Positions 47,506 through 59,695 of a stretch of DNA of 64,000 nucleotides are shown here, piece by piece. Position 1 is the stretch's first letter. The number at the start of each line of letters is the position of its first letter. The notes under the pieces were generated by a model. That model was not told the origin of the DNA. It worked only from the letters and a program-made list of their open reading frames with translations, and made no database searches. The position numbers and the translations under genes were made by a program. The stretch comes from Cricetomys ansorgei (taxonomy: Eukaryota > Chordata > Mammalia > Rodentia > Nesomyidae): positions 1,178,001 to 1,242,000 of the forward strand of contig JAMJFZ010001657.1 in assembly GCA_026225945.1 (NCBI GenBank). Reading direction: 5' to 3'.

Positions 47506-49060
47506 ACTCATATGAGAAATATTTTTTTCTTAATCTCTGTAGCTGATCAAGTGAGGACTGCAATGTGATAAGGAACCTTATTGAGAATGCCAGGGAAGCC
47601 CCAAAACACAGCCCCACCAAGAGAGCTGACAACACTGTCACTTTGAGCTTGGGCATCACAAGCCTGCAGGTGCCACACAGTCACCTGTGGAGCTTGCTGG
47701 CCTGCGGGTTCTGAAATCTGCCTGTGTGTGGAGTATCTGGGTGTTGTCAGTCCATGTCCACACTGAGGAGATGGACCCATATGTGCAGCCACATGCATGC
47801 AGAAAGCAGTCTACCTGTGCTTAAGACAACAAGCAAAAGTCTCCCTATGCAGAGTCCTTCTGTCTTGGATATATGCTGGGTTTGCTTTTGAGTTCTAGGT
47901 ATAACTGCATCTTTGTTGAAGAGTGTTGCTAAGAAACCTTACCATGTTACTTAAAACAGTCGGCACAGCCAAGGGCAAAGGGGCTTTGATCAGATTTGTT
48001 TGAAAATACTTCTTTTGGCTCCTCTTCTCAGTTGGATTATTGTTGTGTTTTCCTCCCTTGACCCCCATAGCAACATTGGCTTGAATTTATGTTTTGCGTT
48101 GCCAAACATTGTGCCTAATGATTTCATTGTATCTAATGAAGAAATCCTTCTACTGTATTGTTCATGTGGAGTTTGTCATCTGTCGAGTACATGTAGGCAG
48201 GACAGTGAACAACTTAAAAGACAAAGGACTTGTTTTGTATCCAGTTCTGGGTTCCCAGCATGTGCTCCATCTAGTATGACACAAGGTAGGAGGTTCAGTA
48301 AATAGAAATTTCATTGTGCTTACTCTTTTAACAATTGGACTTCGGTTGTTAAATTTTTTTAAATGATGCCTTGCATAACTTTGGGGTTGGTATTTGAAAT
48401 ATCTTTTCCCTTAGGAGGTATTTATCAACCTGCCTTCTATGCAGGCATTACCTACTGGTGTCCATAGTAGATTCTTGAGAGGGAATTACTGAATGAATAC
48501 TTGCTTGTACTACTTTACGTTTTAAAAGATAAGTACAGTTTGTCAAAAATTGGCTTTTGACACTGTCTCAGGCTAGAGTGGTTTCCTAGCTGTCACTATT
48601 TCTCATTGCTATGGAAGTTAAAGCATCTATTACCACAAGGACAGACTTTTCTGCTGACTCGGTGCTTAGCATTTCTCCCAGCTGCAGAGACTGTTGGGAG
48701 GAACACAACTCCTGGCTGCATCTGGCTATCCGGAAGAACGTGCCTAATGAGTTAAGGAGCATCACAAACTGCCAATTACTCAAATAACTTGTAGTAAACT
48801 CACTGTGCAGGGATGGATGGCTATACCATCCAGCTTTCAAGTCCTTCCTCTCCCTAACTTGGTGCTGCATTAATTGGAAAACAGTGAAGTGGGGTGCTCC
48901 CTAAATTGGATCTATCTGCATCCTCTATGGAGACAAAGAAATAGTCCAATATATTTAATTGGAATTACTTGGGCCTTCACAGGAGCTTGTTACAGCTAGG
49001 AATTATGTCTATGCTCTCCCTAGTGGGAGTATGTGGGTTGTGAGTTGGAGGGTGTCTTTT

Positions 49061-49085
49061 CCCTGTGTGTGTGTGTGTTTGTGTC
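49061..49085. repeat. Short (GT)n run
   Basis: A run of about ten GT units, partly interrupted (GTGTGTGTGTGTTTGTGTC). Confidence 0.8.
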
Positions 49086-50127
49086 CCACAGTTTGCAGAT
49101 TGAATTTGGTTTGGAGACACTGAAAAACAAATTCCATTAGTTCCTATCTGGTTGAACTTCCTGATACTCCCTAGTTTGTTCCCCCTCTCATTTTTTTTTC
49201 CCTCCCCCACCTTCCCAGTTTCCTTCCTCCATCCAGCTTATTTCCTGATTCAGCCTTATCACTAGAGAAAATACTCCTAAACCATATTGAGGCTTGGAAA
49301 TGTGTTACTAACAGTCTCACTTTGTTTCTTTAAACAACAGGCCTCTGGCATAGGCTCTTGGCAAGTAATTATCCATGTCTTCACCATATGACCTGACTGA
49401 ATTAGAACCCTGTGTTTCTCTCTTAGATACCTAATTAACCATAACTTTCTTTGCAAGTCTTCTTAGAAGTCTGTGCACTTTTTCATCTCATGTTACAATC
49501 CACTTTGCCATGTCTTGCTCATCATTCAATATGGAAACTGCTTCCAAACAGACCCCTTTTCTGTTGTTTGATTGGATTCAGGGGCATTTTAGACCATTCT
49601 TTCTTTCTGATTGTATGCAGCACCTTAAATCTCTTTTGTGAAAAATGATTGCAAAAAGTATTTTTTTCTTCAAAATGTTAAAATAATTCTTACTTAAAAA
49701 GTCTTTGAATTGAAAGCTTGTTTTGCCCATTAGTTCTGGATTTCCATGCTAATAATCTATACTAGTGAGCTAGGTTGAATTTGGTAAATAATTTATAGGA
49801 TATGGCTTTCCCTTTCTATAGCTTCTTATGCCTACCCTGTCCTTGCTCAAAGCTGGACACCAGAGAGGCAGGTATTCCTGATCTGCTGAGAACCTTTCAC
49901 TTAGAATAAATCTAGCTTAAGCCCATAAATATGCAATATGATATACTTGAGTTCTAAAAATGATTCTTTCCATCAGTAATGATGTCATAGTATTTGTCAC
50001 CATTTGACCATTGATAACAGAATCCAAATTCAAAGAGTCTAAGTTGGAACATTTGGTCCCAACTTTTTTACCTCTTGAAGGCAAATTCATGAGATGTGTA
50101 AAGTCTCATTGAATCATTATATTAGAG

Positions 50128-50351
50128 CAGTTGTTCTCAACCTTCCTAATGCTGCGACCCTTTAACACAGTTCCTTATGTTGTAGTGACCTCCAACCATA
50201 AAATTATTTTTGTTGCTTTTTCATAACTGTAATTTTGCTACTGTTATGAATCATAATGTCAGTATCTGGTACGCAGATGGTCTTAGGTGACCCCTGAGAA
50301 AGGATTGTTCGACCTCCAAAGGAGTCACAACCCATAGGTTGAGAACCACTG
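50128..50351. mobile_element. URR1-like nonautonomous hAT-Charlie DNA transposon
   Basis: Terminal inverted repeats CAGTTGTTCTCAACCT (50128-50143) and AGGTTGAGAACCACTG (50336-50351) pair at 15 of 16 bases. The interior carries the URR1 hallmarks GCTGCGACCCTTTAA, ATAAAATTATTTTTGTTGC and CATAACTGTAATTTTGCTACTG. Flanking 8-mers TATTAGAG and TGTTAGAG agree at 7 of 8, the 8-bp target-site duplication expected for hAT. No transposase frame, so it is a nonautonomous copy. Confidence 0.92.
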
Positions 50352-51009
50352 TGTTAGAGAGTAGGTCATGTATCTTGGCCCCAAATTAACCAAGGCTGAG
50401 ACTTGTAGCATGGCATAGCATTGGCCTGAATGTGAGCAGGTGCTTCCATGGAAGGGTTGTGCCTTTTGCTTGTTTGCCACCTGCAGACTGGCTTGTTGCC
50501 TTTGGGCTTCAATGCTGTATTTTAGAGGAGTGTGTTCAGAGACATATTCATGGGAAAGGTTTTTGGGATGTGTGGTGTACTCTGGAACAAGTAGCAGAAT
50601 TGGATATGGTTCACAGGTGAGCAGTGAGGGGAGGGAGCAGGAGCATGAAGGAGTTTGTGGGGATGATGGGAAGTCTATGGGGAGAGCTGCTCAGGGAGGG
50701 AAGCAACACAGACTGACTACTGGCTATCAGCTAAGAATGCAGCTGAGGTCCATTTCCAGCAGGAAGTCTTGTACAGGTAAGAGTGACTGAAAAGCTTGTG
50801 AACCCTCTGCCCTAAGCTTTGACTCTGGAGGATGAGACCATGGAATCACTTGTGTGACTGGCTGCTGTTTATACAAGATGTTTCATGTTTTCCTGAGTTG
50901 CTAGCAGCCATTACTTGATTTTCTTGTTTCTCATAGTGAACAACTAGGCTTTGTCTACTTAGACTCTTTCTGCAAGGAGTGGATGTGAAAGATCTTGAAA
51001 TGGTTGTTC

Positions 51010-51110
51010 AAGACGTTGAGAGTCAAGGATAAGGTAGTTGACTCGGATATTCCCTGTTTATCTGTAAGCTCAGTTTCCTTACCTATGAAATAAGAGTGCT
51101 GAATGTTCTG
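51010..51110 (+). repeat. MIR-like relic
   Basis: CTGTAAGCTCAGTTTCCTTACCTATGAAATAAGAG resembles the MIR 3' landmark CTCAGTTTCCTCATCTGTAAAATG. Confidence 0.5.
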
Positions 51111-52299
51111 GTAGCAGGTTCTGTTTGCCACCAAGGGCCTCAGCAAATGCATCCCATTCCACATGTTCTTACACCTTCACCCTCATCACCTTCTCCTAGG
51201 AAAGAGGAGACCATCTCCCCTTTCCCAACCTTGGGTGGCTTTGATTTGCTTGTAGCCAATAGACTGGTTGTGGTTCACACTGTGTGTGAAGCGGAAGCTG
51301 TATGAGGGGGGTGCATTTGCTCAGAACCGTGTAGTAAGTAGTCCTCTGCCTTGAACTGTTGCACTGAGAAAACCCAACACCCATACGGAGAGACCCTGAT
51401 CTTGCTAATGGCAGAAAAGGCTACAGAGAACTAGGAGCAAAGGCAGGCTTTGAGGGCTTCTGTGCTTCTGGCACAAACTCCACCACCAGTGGGGTCCCTG
51501 CTCGCCAGTGTGACTGAGTGAGTAGTCTTTGAGCAAAGGGAATGAAGGAAATGGTGATGAAGATTCTAAGATGCATCAAACTGCATCTCCCATGCCAAGG
51601 TGATGACAGTAAATACTCTCCCGATGGGCGAAGCATTTTTGTGTCTGCTCTGATAGACTGCTAGTTGTTCTTCGGCTTTAACAGAAAGCCAGAAAGGCGG
51701 GTAGTTTTACATGCTTATATGTAGAATTGCATAGACTGTTACTTCCTCCATCTGTCAGTGTACTAAGCATATTGTCTCCTGGACATAAACAGCTCTATCT
51801 GCTTTCCTTTACATTTGAGCTTCTGCTTCCTTGTGCTTTAGTGCCTGCCAAAGGCCTCAGAATGGAGAAGGTACTTGGACCGCGTTGCTCCGGGGAGGTT
51901 CTATGGCAGGAGTAGGCTGTGGTGGAATTGGCCATGGGGTACTTGCTAGCTCTGGATCCAGGGCACGGGAGAAATCATTGTAGCGAGCAAGAAGCATTGC
52001 AGAGCTGCTTTTCCTATTGAGCCCAGCCTTTGATAAAAGGAAGAAGAGCAAGCTATTGACTTTTAGGTGTCTGTTCTATCAGTGGTCTGTTAATCACAGA
52101 GGATAAATTATTGCTCCTCAGAAACAGGAAGGGCTACCTTGGCTTGAAGGCCTTTCTTTTATTTGTTTTTCTTTTTATTGGTAGAGGCTCACTTCCAGCC
52201 ATTTGCTCCTTGGGGGTTTTGTTAAGGACTGAAGGGAAACTGAAGGGCACTCTTTTGATTTATCTCCTATCCTTTCCTTTTGGTCACTCCACGGGGCTA

Positions 52300-52500
52300 A
52301 AATAGCCGAGTTGGCTTTAATATGTCGCCATTAGAGACCAGACATTAGCTGCAATAAACCATCATGCCTCACAATGAAAAATGTCCCCTGATTGGCTAAT
52401 TAATCAGTCAAAGGGGAATGACATGGCTCTCGGCTTGAGGAACTCTGCTAGGGAGAAACAGGCTGTTGATAAATGGTTTTCCAACAAATTCATATATCAA
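52300..52500. promoter_or_regulatory. Candidate conserved enhancer with CCAAT/homeobox cluster
   Basis: Unique, repeat-free sequence. A dense block TGATTGGCTAATTAATCA (52389-52406) combines an inverted CCAAT box with TAATTAAT. ACAATG (SOX-type) is nearby at 52371-52376. The sequence texture resembles developmental noncoding elements. Conservation was not tested. Confidence 0.3.
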
Positions 52501-52940
52501 GGAAACTTAGTCATTTTTTAACTACAGTTTGTGTGACTGCAATTTTTTTCCCCAACTTTTTCTTTTCTGCTGCTCTTGCTGTTTAGGCAGCGTTTTTGTG
52601 TTGTTGGTAGAAAAGTATAGGATTTTAGATATGAGAAAATAAATGTTCCCTGTTTCCTCATGTCCATTAGACTGACTGGTTTTGACTGCCCAGGTTTATT
52701 CACAGGTGAGGTCTGACAGCTTTCCACAATAATTTTTGAGATCATCCTTTCCTTGCTTCTTTCAGAGTTAGACTCTCCAGAGTGTGGTTCACCCTGCCTG
52801 AGGCTAAGTCCTCAGTTGGCAGTCACTTATGGGGGCCAGGAAGAGGCTCGCCTCCCGGGTGTGAGGGTGAAGGAGGTCACCTGTGTAGCACCTGCAGCAG
52901 TGGCCAGCATGTGGAACAGACTCTTTGAGTGTCTGCTGTT

Positions 52941-53012
52941 ATTTGTTTTTAATCAAATTAATATTAATATTTGTTTTTAATCAAATTATTATTTAATAAT
53001 AAATTAAATAAT
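52941..53012. repeat. 28-bp tandem duplication in AT-rich DNA
   Basis: ATTTGTTTTTAATCAAATTA occurs at 52941 and again at 52969 (period 28). It is followed by an ATTTAATAATAAATTAAATAATA tract. Confidence 0.85.
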
Positions 53013-53111
53013 AGGTGTGGAAATGCAAGCCACATGGAATGGCTCATGCATTCCTCCCACACCCCTTGCTGCTTCATCTTTCTGGCCTGCTCCTTATGAC
53101 AGCTTCAGTTC

Positions 53112-53226
53112 TTTTACTTTTGTATTTTAATCTTATATTAAAATATTTTAATATATTTTATATATTAAAATACATAAAATCTTATTTATTAAAATCTTAT
53201 GTTGATATTTCTTGCTTTTTTTAAAA
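53112..53226. repeat. AT-rich palindromic low-complexity tract
   Basis: Overlapping TTAAAATATTTTAA, TATATTAAAATA and ATTAAAATCTTA motifs form several self-complementary arms. Confidence 0.75.
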
Positions 53227-54261
53227 TTTAATTTGCCTCATAAATTTTTTCTCAATGTGGGACAATTCCTTCCATTCCTGAAGTGCATCTCTCAGTACCC
53301 TGGAAAGACACAGGAAATTTTCACAGCCTCCAGGAAGGGAGTTTGAGGAGACACTAGGGACTGGGGAGGCTCTGCACTCCCAGCCTTCCTGTGCTTGCCT
53401 CTCAGCAGAGCATAGCTGCTTCCCCTGTTACTCCTCTCATCCACTCAGTTCCATGATAAAGACCAAAAAAGGAAGAAAAAAATCCGTCCTTATTTAGAAA
53501 ACAAAATAGCCAGGGCATGAGATTCTGGTTACTAGTGCATAAGGAAGGTAACAGGAGCAGGAACCATCATTGCCTGCCCAGGGCCCGCTTCCTTGCTGTG
53601 TCCACAGCCCCCGAGTATCTCCCTCATCTGCTGGTACCTGTCTAGAGCTTGTCTCTGAGTCTTGAGCACAGTGGTTCTCAGGGCCATGCTGGTAGTTTGA
53701 GTCAGATACTGATCTACAAAATGGATACTGGGATCATTCTGGGTTCTACAACCGTAGCTTTGCCCACAAAGAAAAAAGAGTAGAGAGAGGTACATGATAT
53801 GGTGCTGTACACTGTGGGCTGGGTGGGGAAGGAAAGGTTGAGTGGGCTTGAAGGAGTCTTTACAGAAGCCTGAGTGCACGCCTACCCATTACGTTTCTCA
53901 GTGTTCTGACATCTGACTTCTCTTGGTAGATTAGGATTTAGGTCTTCCTGTATCTCAAGTTACTAGTATTGTTAGTTTGCTATTTGGTGCTACATTTTTA
54001 CAACTATGTAAACTGTGCCTCTTGCTACGTCAGAGTATTCTAGAATACTTCTGCAATTTTGTTGTTTTCTGATGGAAAGCAAGCGGCTTCTGAGACTTGC
54101 CCTCCCCACCCTGTAGTGTGCTGTAGCCCTGTGTTACTCTTTGCAAGTTGTTCTGACAGAACATCTGTCAGCTAGATTGCCCAGAGGACCTCCTGCACTC
54201 CTGTCTTACTGGGCCGCCTGGCTGCCCGCACCAGCTTACCTGTACCCTAACCCTGTCCTAG

Positions 54262-54605
54262 GTTCATTTCTGTTGCTGTGATAAATATCTTGACAAATAG
54301 CAACGTGGGGAAGACAGGGCTTATTCAGCTTTCAGTTCCAAAATTAGTCCTGGAATTCTAAGTCAGGACAGGAACTTGAAGAAGTCAGTCACACAGTCAA
54401 GAACGGAGAGAAAAAGAATGCCTGTGGGCCTAGGCTCAGTCCCCTCCCTATACTTGTACAGTAGTCCAGTTGAGACCACGTACTTCAATTAGTGTAATAA
54501 AGACAGTCCCTCACAGACATGCTCGCAGGCCAACCTGACACGAGTCCTTCGCTAAGACTCTTCCCAGGTGATTTAGATTCTCAAGCTGACAAAACTAACC
54601 AGCAT
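54262..54605. mobile_element. Rodent L1 (Lx-type) 3'-end-like repeat
   Basis: Landmarks TTGCTGTGATAAATATCTTGACAAATAGCAACGTGGGGA, AAGTCAGGACAGGAAC, CAGGCCAACCTGACA and TCTCAAGCTGACAAAACTAACCAGCA match a very common rodent repeat that I recall as an L1/Lx 3' end. The family name is from memory. Confidence 0.6.
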
Positions 54606-55941
54606 ACCTCTTAGCCTGCTCCAGCCTAAGCCTTTTGTCTCTACATAACAACCTTTAGCAACTTCCTGAGAGGAGTGCAGGTCTTCACAGGTGAGTTAGA
54701 ATGGAAATTGGAGATCAGTCTCTGAGGTTCCAAGGTTTTATTCTGGTGTTGTGATACCCATTGGTGCTTACTTTCGTCCTTTACAAGGACCTTTTTGTCC
54801 CCCATGCTGGAAATTTTAGAATCTTCTTAACCTTGCAGTCAACAGTCTCATAAAAATGGGAGTTGAGTGTTTGTATTCCTTAGACATTTCATAGCCTCCT
54901 GGCAGTTCTGGAAACCACCTTCATCCATTCTTTTGTACTTACCCTTTCCTTTTTCTCTGTAGTTACAGAGGCATTCCTCCCTTCTCTGTAGTTCTGTGGG
55001 CATCTCCCCCCACTTCATTGTAGTTGCATGGACATCTTCCTCCACCCCAATCTCTAGTTGCATGACATCATTGGTTGCTCTTTATTCTTTTGTCTCTGAT
55101 TTTTCTGTGTCCTTGCTGTGCTTTGGAAGAAACCTTGACTTTATTTTCTAACCTTTCTGTTAAAATCTTAAGTTTAGCTCTTATATTCTTAGTTTCCAAA
55201 AATTATCCCTCTTACTTATTTTGAAATAGCATACTGTTTTGTTTCATGGGTATAGTATACTCTCCTGTAACTGAAGGCATTAGATTTTAAGATTCAGAGT
55301 GTTTCTGTCTTTTCTCTCTGGATGCCACTGTTCTTTTGGCTTTGATTGTTTTTTCACATTGGAGGATTTCCATACAGTCCAATTACCCTTTGCCATCTGC
55401 TCTTAGTTAATGAAATTCCCTTGGGAGCTCATTCACAGAATTAGGCAGCCCTTCTTGCCTGGTAAATTCTGCTGTTCTGGGATCCTGGGCAACTATCCAT
55501 TTCACTAGGGAAACAGAACCTTAACATGTTCTGTTTCTCTAGAACAACTCTGGCAGTGGGGCACAGGCCTGACCTCTCGTGTCCAAAGTTAGGAGGGTCT
55601 CACTCCTATCAGTGGGCCTCTCCCTGCTATTCAGCTACATTTTAGTTCCTGCCAGCAGTATGGTTCAGGTTCCTTGTCCTCAGAGATTATGCCTTCTGTC
55701 ACCTCTGTGTTTTTATTTGAAGAGAAAAAATGGCTAGCTGGCTGGCTGGTGGTTCCATTAGTGTCTAATCCTGGGGACATTGAGCAAAGTTACTACAGGA
55801 AAAAAAAGTCAGGTGCACTGTAAAAAAGCCTTTTCAAATCAAATGAGAAAAGTGTTAAAAGATCTCTTACTGTTTCTTTTCCGTCATTTCCAAAGCATAA
55901 AAATGTTTTATCTCATAATACTTAGGCAAGCGGCTTAATCA

Positions 55942-56288
55942 CTATTTTATTGCTGTGAAGAGACACTGTGACAAAGATAAATCTTATAAAAGAAATCATT
56001 TAATTTGGGGGCTTGCTTAGTTTCAGAGGATTAGTCCACTATCAACAACGTGGTGAGTATGGTGGCAGGCAGGCAGGCATGGTACTGGAGAAGTAGCTGA
56101 GAGCTACAGCCTGATCCACAGACACAGAGACCTTGGCTTGGCATAGGCTTTTGAAACCTTAAAGCCCACCCCCAAAAACTCACTTCAGCAAGCCCACACC
56201 TCCTAGTCCTTTCAAATAGTGCTACTCCCTAGTGACTAAGCATTCAATTATATGAGCCTACAGGCTGGTCTTATTCATACCACCACAG
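55942..56288. mobile_element. Rodent L1-like interspersed repeat
   Basis: TTATTGCTGTGAAGAGACACTGTGAC, GGTACTGGAGAAGTAGCTGAGAG, CACACCTCCTAGTCC, and TTCATACCACCACA at the end give the order of another common rodent repeat related to the 54262 element. Exact family not certain. Confidence 0.6.
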
Positions 56289-57782
56289 GGAGATTGAGAT
56301 GGCTGCCAGTTTCAAGTCCAAATGTAGAAGCTTGTCCTGCTGTGTTGGGTTCCTTTAGGCCAATTGTTGCTTCTTCCTAGGAGACCCATTTGGGCCGAGT
56401 GATTGCCTAAACACCTTGTGAGTGTTAAGTACAGGTTAAATATTTCGCAGAAGTATGGATGCAATGAAGAACATGCTCTGAGTCTTGAGAAATGCGTCCC
56501 TGTTATATTTCAAACTGGAGGCCTTGTATGGCGCCTGTCATCAGCAAATTGCCCCTGCTTGTGTGTGCTTCCTCTAAGTCCACACTGGGGGGACACTTCA
56601 CAAGTTAGATGCCTTTCCCCATTCTCCTTGGTCTTCCTCATCCACCAAAAAAATATAAGGTACTCCATCAGAGAGGCAGACCCCTGTGCTGGACATTTGC
56701 CCTCTTGGGAAGATGAGTAGGAGCTGTCGTTACCATGAGAAATGAGAGGGAGATTTATCGTGGATGCTTCAGCAGGATCCTCAGTTCAGTCTTCGACCCA
56801 GGGCAATGTCTTCTGTGACCTTGAGACACATCTTAATTTCTCTGGTACATTTTACACTAGAGGTCTGAAGATGAGGACTCTTCACAGGAAGATGGTGATA
56901 AGGGAATAAACCCTTGGAGTTCGGGGAGGGTGAGAAAGCACTGCCATACTCTATCGCTGATAGGCCTGTGAGTGTGATCTCCTGACTCTGTCTAGTTGAT
57001 GGTCTCCAGCCTGTTGGTTTTTATATTTTTAATGCCTCAGGCATTCAACTTACTTTCTGATGCCTACTGATGAAGCTGTTTCTCATCCTCATTGCTCCTG
57101 AACAATGGTCCTAAGTGGCTTTTCTAACCCCAGTTCTCACCTGTTTTCAAAGCATCTGCTGTCATGTTTTCTCTAAGGGCTTCTTGTCTGGGTGCTGTCC
57201 AGTGTCAGTAGTCCCTACATGAGACAAGTGCAAAACACCAGGCCTCAGCCCTCGGTTTTCCCACAGCTCTGCTTCACTTTGGGTGTCCTGGCCTTGTGCA
57301 GTCCTTCTCCACAAGCGAACCCTCACTCTGCAGGTCAAGCCCTATTTCCACAGAAATTGAGAAAGAAAGGGTGCATTATTTGTTAGCCATACGGACATTG
57401 GTCATAAAGTTCTGACTCACTCATGTCTTTGGCAGATACTTACTAACTTTTTCTGGATTTGGCTCTGATTTAGGATCCAGCAATAGATGTGGCAGGGAAC
57501 AGAGCAGGTAAGAATCACCACTCCCAGGGAGCTCACACTGTGACGTCTTGGACCCTCCTTTTTCTCCCACCTATGCGCTTGTCACATTTGTTGATGGTAG
57601 CGTGCTGCCTCACCTGTCGTCTGTTCAGTCGCCTACTGCCCCGCCAGTTCAGGGGAGGTCACTGGAGGCCCTGGCTCGCTGTCTTCAGTAGTTGTCTGCT
57701 GAGCAGCTAGGCACCTCTTGCGTGCTGTTTAAGTTGATCAGTAGATTGAGCTCTAATGCTAAGCTTATTATGGTTTTTTCCC

Positions 57783-57960
57783 CCTCCATTGTTGGCAAAA
57801 GCAACCTAGGGAAGGAAAGAGGGGTTCACTTTGGCTTATAGTTCCAGGGTTACAGTCCCTCTTGGCAGCAAGAATGTGAGGCAGCTGATCACACTGCAGC
57901 CATAGTGAGGAAGAGATGAAGAAAGAACATAACTTGTGGGTCTTTAGTCATCAGGCCTGG
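57783..57960. repeat. Partial L1-like rodent repeat
   Basis: GGCAAAAGCAACCTAGGGAAGGAAAGAGGGGTTCACTTTGGCTTATAGTTCCAGGG resembles the middle of the same family as 54262-54605. It runs into a short B2-head remnant (57963-57998, CCACTGAGCCATCTCTCTGGCCC). Confidence 0.6.
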
Positions 57961-57962
57961 TA

Positions 57963-57998
57963 ACAAGCACCCTAACCACTGAGCCATCTCTCTGGCCC
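57963..57998 (-). repeat. B2-type SINE head fragment
   Basis: ACCCTAACCACTGAGCCATCTCTCTGGCCC is the complement of the B2 head GGGCTGGAGAGATGGCTCAG. Confidence 0.7.
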
Positions 57999-58714
57999 TA
58001 CTTTCCCTTTTTCATTCAGTTTGAACTGTTGCCCTCTGGATGGTGCTGCCCACATTCGAGCCTTCCCTCCTCAGATAAACCTTTACTGAAAGCACCTATA
58101 TAGACACACAGAGAAGTGTATCTCCCTGGTGATTCTCAGTACAGTCAGGCTGACAATGAAGATTAACCATCACGGTTACACATTATACAGAGAGCTACTC
58201 AAAATTAACTTAGGCAGTAGGTCTAGATTCAGCAGAAAGAAAAGTATTTTCTGACGCTAATCAAGAGCCTTCTGTCTCGCAGATCAGTATTGCTGTGCTC
58301 CTGGAGTGATGCAGTCCAAGTCCCTCAAGCATCCTCACTAGAAAATTGAACCTAAAGCCAGTCAAGTCTGAAAGTAGTCTGTAGTTGGAAAATATAAACT
58401 ATAGAGGAGTTATAGGCTTACTGCCCTCATAAAGAAAAAACAGAAGTCCAAAATGTGGGACATAGCTCAAGACAACTGGCACAGTTTCTGCAATAAGCCC
58501 ATGGTGTGGGGGAAATGAGGCAGTGGGAAAGACAAAGACAGGGTAGTGTGTATAGAGAGACCCCAAACAACGTGATAATCAGGTGTCCGTGGGAATCTTG
58601 TCAGACTTCAGTTGGACACACATGAGATGGCTGAAGTCTGGTTCTTGACGAGTCTTAAGTGTATAAGGAGGTTTCTCTGCTTCTTACTGGTGTTTATTAT
58701 TTACCTATTTTTTT

Positions 58715-58792
58715 GTGGTGCTGGTGTCAAACCCAAGGCCTTGCGCTTACCAGGTAAGTGATCTACCACTGAGCTATATATGCTCCACCCAG
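58715..58792 (-). mobile_element. ID/B4-like SINE fragment
   Basis: GTGCTGGTGTCAAACCCAAGGCCTTGCGCTTACCAGGTAAGTGATCTACCACTGAGCTATA is the complement of the ID/B4 head. Confidence 0.75.
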
Positions 58793-58892
58793 AATTTTGA
58801 ATGGTGTTTTAAAACTTTGAGAATTGTTGATAAGAATGTGAGAGATTGTTAATTTTTCTTACATATTTGAATATTTTACATATTATTTTTTA

Positions 58893-58976
58893 GTTTGTTT
58901 TTGATTCTTTGAGACAGGATTTCTCTAGCTGTCCTGGAATTTGCTCTGTAGACTAGTCTGGCCTTGAACTCAGGAA
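58893..58976 (-). mobile_element. Truncated B1 SINE abutting a T-run
   Basis: TGATTCTTTGAGACAGGATTTCTCTAGCTGTCCTGGAATTTGCTCTGTAGACTAGTCTGGCCTTGAACTCAGGAA is the reverse B1 5'-to-middle part. It breaks off into a poly-T stretch (about 58977-59001), with a second T run at about 59030-59044. Confidence 0.85.
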
Positions 58977-59681
58977 TTTTTTTTTTTTTTTTTTTTTTTT
59001 TACAGATTTTAATGATGTGTTCTTTAACATTTTTTTTTTTTTTTGCTCCACCAAAGACAGTGTAACTATTTTGTGTGATAAATTTAAAATGTTGTGATCA
59101 TCTTTGAGACATTTTTAGACTTTCTGTTATATGTATTAAGAATAATGGAAGTCGGGGAGTATCAGAAAGTAAATGTTTTGGATCTTTCCTGAGTTATAAT
59201 GTCCAGTGCTTTGAGCACCCTTGAATCCCTAGAAATCTGAGAATCCCCTCCTTTCGGTCATCATGTGACCACATAGGACAGAGTGAGGAGTGGAAGTGGA
59301 GTTCCTGGTTCCTCCGGCACCTGCTGTCGTCCCTTCTCATTGCTGAGAGGTCAAGCCTGGGGAGGAGCAGACGGACTTAGGACTGTAGGGTAACTGAGAG
59401 GCATTTACTGTCATTTGGGATCTGCAGAGGCAGAAGTCTCCAAATAGGAGCAAATTTTAAAGGCAGTGCTTTTCTCATGTCATAAAGAGTTGGAGGTCCA
59501 AAGCTTTTCTCTGCTTGAGATAATCAAGCTTGACTACTATCCCTAAATTCCTGTTGCCTGGGTGGCACGCTGAGTGCCTTTGGTGTCTACATAGCACACT
59601 GTGTGTGACAGATGGAGTCTCTTCTGCCAGAGGACCAGCTGTACATAGCCTGGAAAGCTTCACCTAGAATCATCCTATGTG

Positions 59682-59695
59682 CCCCTAGAGGGCAC
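59682..59695 (+). promoter_or_regulatory. CTCF-like motif (13 of 14)
   Basis: CCCCTAGAGGGCAC differs from CCASYAGRKGGCRS only at the third base. Unique sequence context. Confidence 0.4.
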
